Below, in pieces: positions 7,384-9,729 of a stretch of 9,729 nt of DNA. This DNA is from CAYNJG01 sp964397295 (lineage in GTDB: Bacteria > Planctomycetota > Planctomycetia > Pirellulales > Pirellulaceae). Each line of letters begins with the position of its first letter. The first letter of the stretch is position 1. A program made the position numbers and the translations under genes. Under the pieces are notes generated by a model. That model ran no database searches, was not told the DNA's origin, and was given only the letters and a program-made list of their open reading frames with translations. The stretch is taken from assembly GCA_964397295.1 (NCBI GenBank), contig CAYNJG010000269.1:1-9729 (forward strand), in the 5' to 3' direction.

Positions 7384-8013
7384 TCAACGTCGACGTGTAG
7401 AGGCGGTTTGCCGTACCACGAAAAACGCCAGACAACCTAAGAACCACGCAGGCGATACGGGTTCTGGAACCGCCCGAGCGGATATTGCACCGAGTAACGA
7501 CCAGCTTCCAGTGACAAATGTTTCATTCGTAAATTCAAGCGATGCGATCCCAAGATCGGATGAGAAAGTAAACTCGCCGAACGAATCTTCTGGGAATTCG
7601 AATATGCCAAGGCTGGTGCCACTAGTATCGAAGGCTTCGACTTCTCCGTTGGCATCACCCAAGACTCCTCCATTCTCGTTGTCGTTGTCGCCGTTTGTAT
7701 CTTGCACCCAAACTGTTACTTCGCTTGCGGGCAAGTCTGTGAATACAAGCGTTGCTTGATTATTCGCCGTGACGCCAAATGACCGGTTGCTGTTTGAAAA
7801 ATAGAGTGATGGATCTCGAAAGAAGACAATCTGTCCATCGCCCGTTGCCGTTAATGAGAAGTTGCTATTTTCGTCATCACGGAGCGTGAACGTTGACTGA
7901 CCGGTAGTAAACCCCGAAAAGGATTCGAAATTCGTTTCGATATCCGCGCCCAAGCTAAACGACACGCTGGACGCAAATCCAAGCAACCCGATAAACATCA
8001 GTACTAGTCTCAT
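7384..8013 (-). CDS. PEP-CTERM sorting domain protein
   Basis: This 209-aa secreted protein has unknown function. A signal peptide (MRLVLMFIGLLGFASS, cleavage likely after GA at 22-23) precedes an acidic body rich in Ser, Thr, Asn and Asp. A repetitive acidic patch, DTNGDNDNENGG, lies near residue 105-116 and could bind calcium or be a flexible loop. The tail is a PEP-CTERM signal: V182-P-E-P185, hydrophobic WFLGCLAFFVV, then a basic end with STRRR. The start is well supported by GGAGG 7 nt upstream of ATG. The gene is convergent with the lipase gene. Its upstream region (8014-8155) ends at the first copy of the 69-bp repeat, so its control region abuts the accessory segment. The body matches no family I can name; the tail assignment is confident. 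Confidence 0.82.
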   Translation of the reverse strand: MRLVLMFIGLLGFASSVSFSLGADIETNFESFSGFTTGQSTFTLRDDENSNFSLTATGDGQIVFFRDPSLYFSNSNRSFGVTANNQATLVFTDLPASEVTVWVQDTNGDNDNENGGVLGDANGEVEAFDTSGTSLGIFEFPEDSFGEFTFSSDLGIASLEFTNETFVTGSWSLLGAISARAVPEPVSPAWFLGCLAFFVVRQTASTRRR

Positions 8014-8020
8014 TTTAGTC

Positions 8021-8025
8021 CCTCC
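8021..8025 (-). promoter_or_regulatory. Ribosome binding site, GGAGG
   Basis: A perfect GGAGG on the minus strand lies 7 nt before the ATG at 8013. It is the strongest Shine-Dalgarno in the window and fixes the start of the 209-aa PEP-CTERM protein. Confidence 0.75.
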
Positions 8026-8155
8026 AAAAACGTGAGCTAAAACCGTTGCGCCGCGAAGAATGCGCTCGCGACACGTATCTTAACCGCAATATGACGGAAA
8101 TGGTTGCAAGCCAAGTAAAGAAAAGAGTTTCGTTGCGTGAGATACACGGGTAGAT

Positions 8156-8224
8156 GTTAGCTTGATTCAGCCCATCGACTCGGAAGGACGCCGGGCTATC
8201 TCGTGAGCATGGCGTTGGCAGAAT
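8156..8224 (+). repeat. 69-bp direct repeat, copy 1
   Basis: This copy matches 9661-9729 at 66 of 69 positions. The first 14 nt, starting GTTAGCTTG, carry three mismatches and the remaining 55 nt (8170-8224) are identical. The repeat may extend further, because copy 2 is cut by the window end. In copy 1 the next landmark is GCCTAAC at 8252-8258, so GTTAG and CTAAC would bracket a unit of about 103 bp. The sequence contains GACGCC (8188-8193 area) able to pair with GGCGTT. No coding function is seen. It is probably a dispersed or recombination-associated element. Confidence 0.85.
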
Positions 8225-8273
8225 GCAATGTGCCACAAAGTTCGCTATTCGGCCTAACATCGCCGCATTTGGC

Positions 8274-8453
8274 TTCCGCGCGAAGCAACGGCTCGCCGCC
8301 AGTAAGTCGCAGTTTATTAACACCTGTTGTAGCAACCACGGAAACGAATCGCACGATTTCTTCGAACGTCAGGATTTCATCGCGCGGTTTGAATTGCACA
8401 AGCTCGTTGGGCATGCAGTAAAAACAGCGGATATTGCAGCGGTCCGTGACGCT
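8274..8453 (-). pseudogene. moaA: moaA fragment (GTP 3',8-cyclase, radical SAM)
   Basis: The minus strand encodes about 60 codons that clearly match MoaA, the radical SAM enzyme that starts molybdenum cofactor synthesis. It opens at SVTDRC, carries the cluster motif C-N-I-R-C-F-Y-C (CX3CX2C), continues with FKPRDEILTFEEIVRFV, and ends at LRLTGGEPLLRAE, which includes the GGEP motif. The usual N-terminus ahead of SVTDRC is missing, and so is everything after GGEPLLRAE; MoaA is normally about 330 aa. A TGA at 8469-8471 lies in frame upstream. Downstream the frame runs into the 69-bp repeat and stops at 8196. There is no frameshift inside the match, which suggests a recent or conserved capture. 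It cannot be functional as MoaA: the rest of the barrel and the C-terminal cluster are absent. Confidence 0.85.
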
Positions 8454-8460
8454 AGAGGTT

Positions 8461-8686
8461 CCATACGCTCATTGCAAGTCGCTGGGATCGTACGAGTAAG
8501 GCTCGGGACTTGGTGCGCGCGGAATTTTGTGAGTTTCTCCTAGCGTCTCGTTATAATTTGGCTCGTGCAGATAGATCTCGTGCTCTTCATAGGATTGCTC
8601 GTGACCATTACCAGGTTTCGGTTTGACAACTAACTGGCAACGTATTCGCGTTGCAGTAATGCTTCCATCCACGAGGATTTCATAGA
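8461..8686. other. Gene-free upstream region of the third PEP-CTERM gene
   Basis: On the plus strand TATAAT (8552-8557) has a weak -35 candidate, TTGTGA (8527-8532), at 19 nt spacing. TTGACA (8623-8628) is present but lacks a good -10 partner. CTCGTG occurs three times, at 8562, 8577 and 8598. A minus-strand frame (8469-8672) is open and in phase with the moaA fragment apart from its TGA, but starts only at GTG and has no recognisable motif. Confidence 0.35.
8673..8677 (+). promoter_or_regulatory. Ribosome binding site, GAGGA
   Basis: GAGGA lies 9 nt before ATG 8687 and supports that start for the third PEP-CTERM protein. Confidence 0.6.
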
Positions 8687-9343
8687 ATGAGATACAAGGT
8701 GTTTTTCGCGATTTGCGTACTTTTGTTCGGAACGTTTTCTATTGTCGAAGCTCAAACAGTTGAATTCCGATTGGAAACAACCGATACGTCCGGTTCGGTA
8801 ATCGATACGATCAACGTGGGCGAGGAATTCGTGCTGTCCGTTTTCACTCGGCAATCAGAATTCGTCGGCGCGCCAGAAAGGGGTGGTTTATTCTCGGCAT
8901 TCTTGGACGTCTCTTATGACGCCTCACTGGCATCCATCGCCGGTAGTGTCCAACATGGACCATCGTTTCAAGCGATCACAAACGCGGATCTAGACGAGGT
9001 TGGTTTGCTCGATAATGTCGGCGGTGGTATTTCCAATCTACCATTCGTGAGGGATTCGGAGCTACTGTTGTGGAGTCTGTTAATGCAGGCCGATGATGAG
9101 GGCTTGTTGAGCTTGGTGGGATCTGCATCTAATGTTCTTTTGTTTGAAGTGGTGACGTTTGATACGCCTTCTCGACTTTCTCCAGACTTGAGGTTTGGCA
9201 GAGCGGATTTGACAATCGTGCCTGAACCCAGCGGTTTTGCGCTGTTGCTGGTGGGTTGGCTAACCTGTTTCCGGCGATTTGCTCCCTCGCGAAGATGGCC
9301 CAGAACTAGCGAACGCACAATGAAGTGCCATCTGTGGTCCTAG
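8687..9343 (+). CDS. PEP-CTERM protein with a possible cohesin-like domain
   Basis: This 218-aa secreted protein has a signal peptide (residues 1-22, YKVFFAICVLLFGTF, cleavage likely after VEA). The body starts VEFRLETTD, continues with VGEEFVLSVFTRQ and GLFSAFLDVSYDASL, and later has LLFEVVTFD and LRFGRADLTIV. This strand order resembles cohesin-like beta-sandwich domains of planctomycete surface proteins; the likeness is by eye and tentative. The tail has V178-P-E-P181, hydrophobic FALLLVGWLTCF and basic RR. About 20 more residues follow (FAPSRRWPRTSERT onward), longer than the usual PEP-CTERM end, which hints at a lost stop or a small indel. A TAG at 9306-9308 lies in another frame. The gene sits between a moaA stump and a transposase stump, inside the interval bounded by the 69-bp repeats. 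Confidence 0.8.
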   Translation: MRYKVFFAICVLLFGTFSIVEAQTVEFRLETTDTSGSVIDTINVGEEFVLSVFTRQSEFVGAPERGGLFSAFLDVSYDASLASIAGSVQHGPSFQAITNADLDEVGLLDNVGGGISNLPFVRDSELLLWSLLMQADDEGLLSLVGSASNVLLFEVVTFDTPSRLSPDLRFGRADLTIVPEPSGFALLLVGWLTCFRRFAPSRRWPRTSERTMKCHLWS

Positions 9344-9405
9344 TGCGCGGCTCAAATCCTCCTTTCCTTCCCAAGTATTCCAGCTTCAGTCCTTTGTTAA
9401 CATCT

Positions 9406-9432
9406 GTATTTCGCACAGTGGCCTTGAAATAC
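9406..9432 (+). promoter_or_regulatory. Hairpin abutting the ribosome binding site of the transposase stump
   Basis: GTATTTC (9406-9412) and GAAATAC (9426-9432) pair perfectly around 13 nt. In RNA the stem could extend by G-U and C-G pairs into the GGGAG Shine-Dalgarno at 9433-9437, partly hiding it. A translational brake on transposase is possible but unproven. Confidence 0.3.
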
Positions 9433-9443
9433 GGGAGTTTCGC

Positions 9444-9665
9444 ATGAAGCGGCAATGGACTGATTCTGAGCTGGCGGGCCGATGGACGCTAACCCACGAT
9501 GAATTCGAGTTACTAAACCACCGCACTGCCAAAAGTCGACTCGCATTCTCGGCGATGCTGAAGTTCTTCGAGAATGAAGGACGCCGCGAAAAAAGAGAGG
9601 TGCCACAGGTCGCTCTCAGTTACCTCGGTGAGCAACTGGACGTTCCAGCGGCTAAATGGTGTTAG
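9444..9665 (+). pseudogene. Truncated Tn3-family transposase (DUF4158 N-terminus)
   Basis: The 73-codon frame starts MKRQWTDSELAGRWTL and continues with LAFSAMLKFFENEGR and EVPQVALSYLGEQLDVP. This matches the N-terminal DUF4158 region of Tn3-family transposases, normally about 1,000 aa. ATG 9444 is preceded by GGGAG at 6 nt, so the natural start is kept. Homology ends at AAKW, and the next codons TGT-TAG are formed by the first bases of the second 69-bp repeat. Everything carrying the DDE catalytic residues is lost, so it cannot transpose. No Tn3 terminal inverted repeat or resolvase is visible. Confidence 0.8.
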
Positions 9666-9729
9666 CTTGGTTATGCCCATCGACTCGGAAGGACGCCGGG
9701 CTATCTCGTGAGCATGGCGTTGGCAGAAT
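9661..9729 (+). repeat. 69-bp direct repeat, copy 2 (cut by window end)
   Basis: This copy begins GTTAGCTTGG exactly where the transposase stump breaks off, and matches 8156-8224 at 66 of 69 positions, with 55 identical bases at 9675-9729. It runs off the window, so its full length and whether a moaA slice follows cannot be seen. Confidence 0.85.

Noticed and set aside
7040..7759. Long plus-strand open frame of 239 codons
   Set aside because: It overlaps the end of the lipase and most of the PEP-CTERM gene on the other strand, both far better supported. Its protein has no coherent motif.
8156..8453. Integron attC site, because GTTAG, GCCTAAC (8252-8258) and GTTGGGC (8407-8413) resemble core sites
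   Set aside because: The GTTAG...CTAAC order at 8156-8258 is inverted relative to an attC. The GCCTAAC-to-GTTGGGC pair would be 162 bp long and ends inside moaA coding sequence. No integrase is in the window.
8469..8672. Minus-strand frame of 67 codons in phase with the moaA slice
   Set aside because: It starts only at GTG without a good ribosome binding site, has no recognisable domain, and a TGA separates it from moaA. Kept only as a note.
1..9729. CRISPR array, tRNA or rRNA genes
   Set aside because: No regularly spaced repeat series, no tRNA cloverleaf and no ribosomal RNA signature were seen on either strand.

Overview
The window looks like chromosomal DNA of a planctomycete, most likely the Rhodopirellula/Pirellula group. 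The evidence is a large planctomycete-type cytochrome c protein with PSD/PSCyt (DUF1587-1595-1592-1588-1585) domains next to a Tat-exported DUF1552 protein, three small secreted proteins with PEP-CTERM sorting tails, moderate GC, and wide gaps between genes. The genus is inferred from gene content only.

Layout. (1) 242-4638, minus strand: a two-gene operon. The di-haem PSD/PSCyt protein (991 aa) comes first and the DUF1552 protein (448 aa) second, 74 nt apart. A promoter-like sequence and an overlapping perfect inverted repeat lie just upstream, and two hairpins sit between the genes. (2) 4639-5028: 390 nt without a convincing gene, holding that promoter and a long inverted repeat at 4942-4983. 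(3) 5029-7143: a divergent pair, a short PEP-CTERM protein on minus and an LCAT-type lipase/acyltransferase on plus, with an inverted repeat in the shared upstream region. (4) 7144-7383: a gene-free convergent region with four short hairpins, the last followed by a T run. (5) 7384-8013, minus: a second PEP-CTERM protein. (6) 8156-9729: accessory DNA. A 69-bp sequence occurs twice in direct orientation (8156-8224 and 9661-9729, the latter cut by the window end), with identical last 55 bp. Between the copies lie a 60-codon slice of moaA (minus), a third PEP-CTERM gene (plus) and the first 72 codons of a Tn3-type transposase (plus) that stops exactly where the second copy begins.

How the genes fit together. 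The operon probably makes a paired secreted cytochrome and Tat-exported partner of unknown substrate, a combination common in planctomycetes. The three PEP-CTERM proteins carry signal peptides and would be handled by an exosortase encoded elsewhere. The lipase is probably anchored in the membrane facing the periplasm. The right end reads as a landing area for recombination: two gene stumps and a repeated sequence surround an apparently intact surface-protein gene. I found no complete new multi-gene system. The direct-repeat/gene-fragment arrangement is the most unusual thing here.
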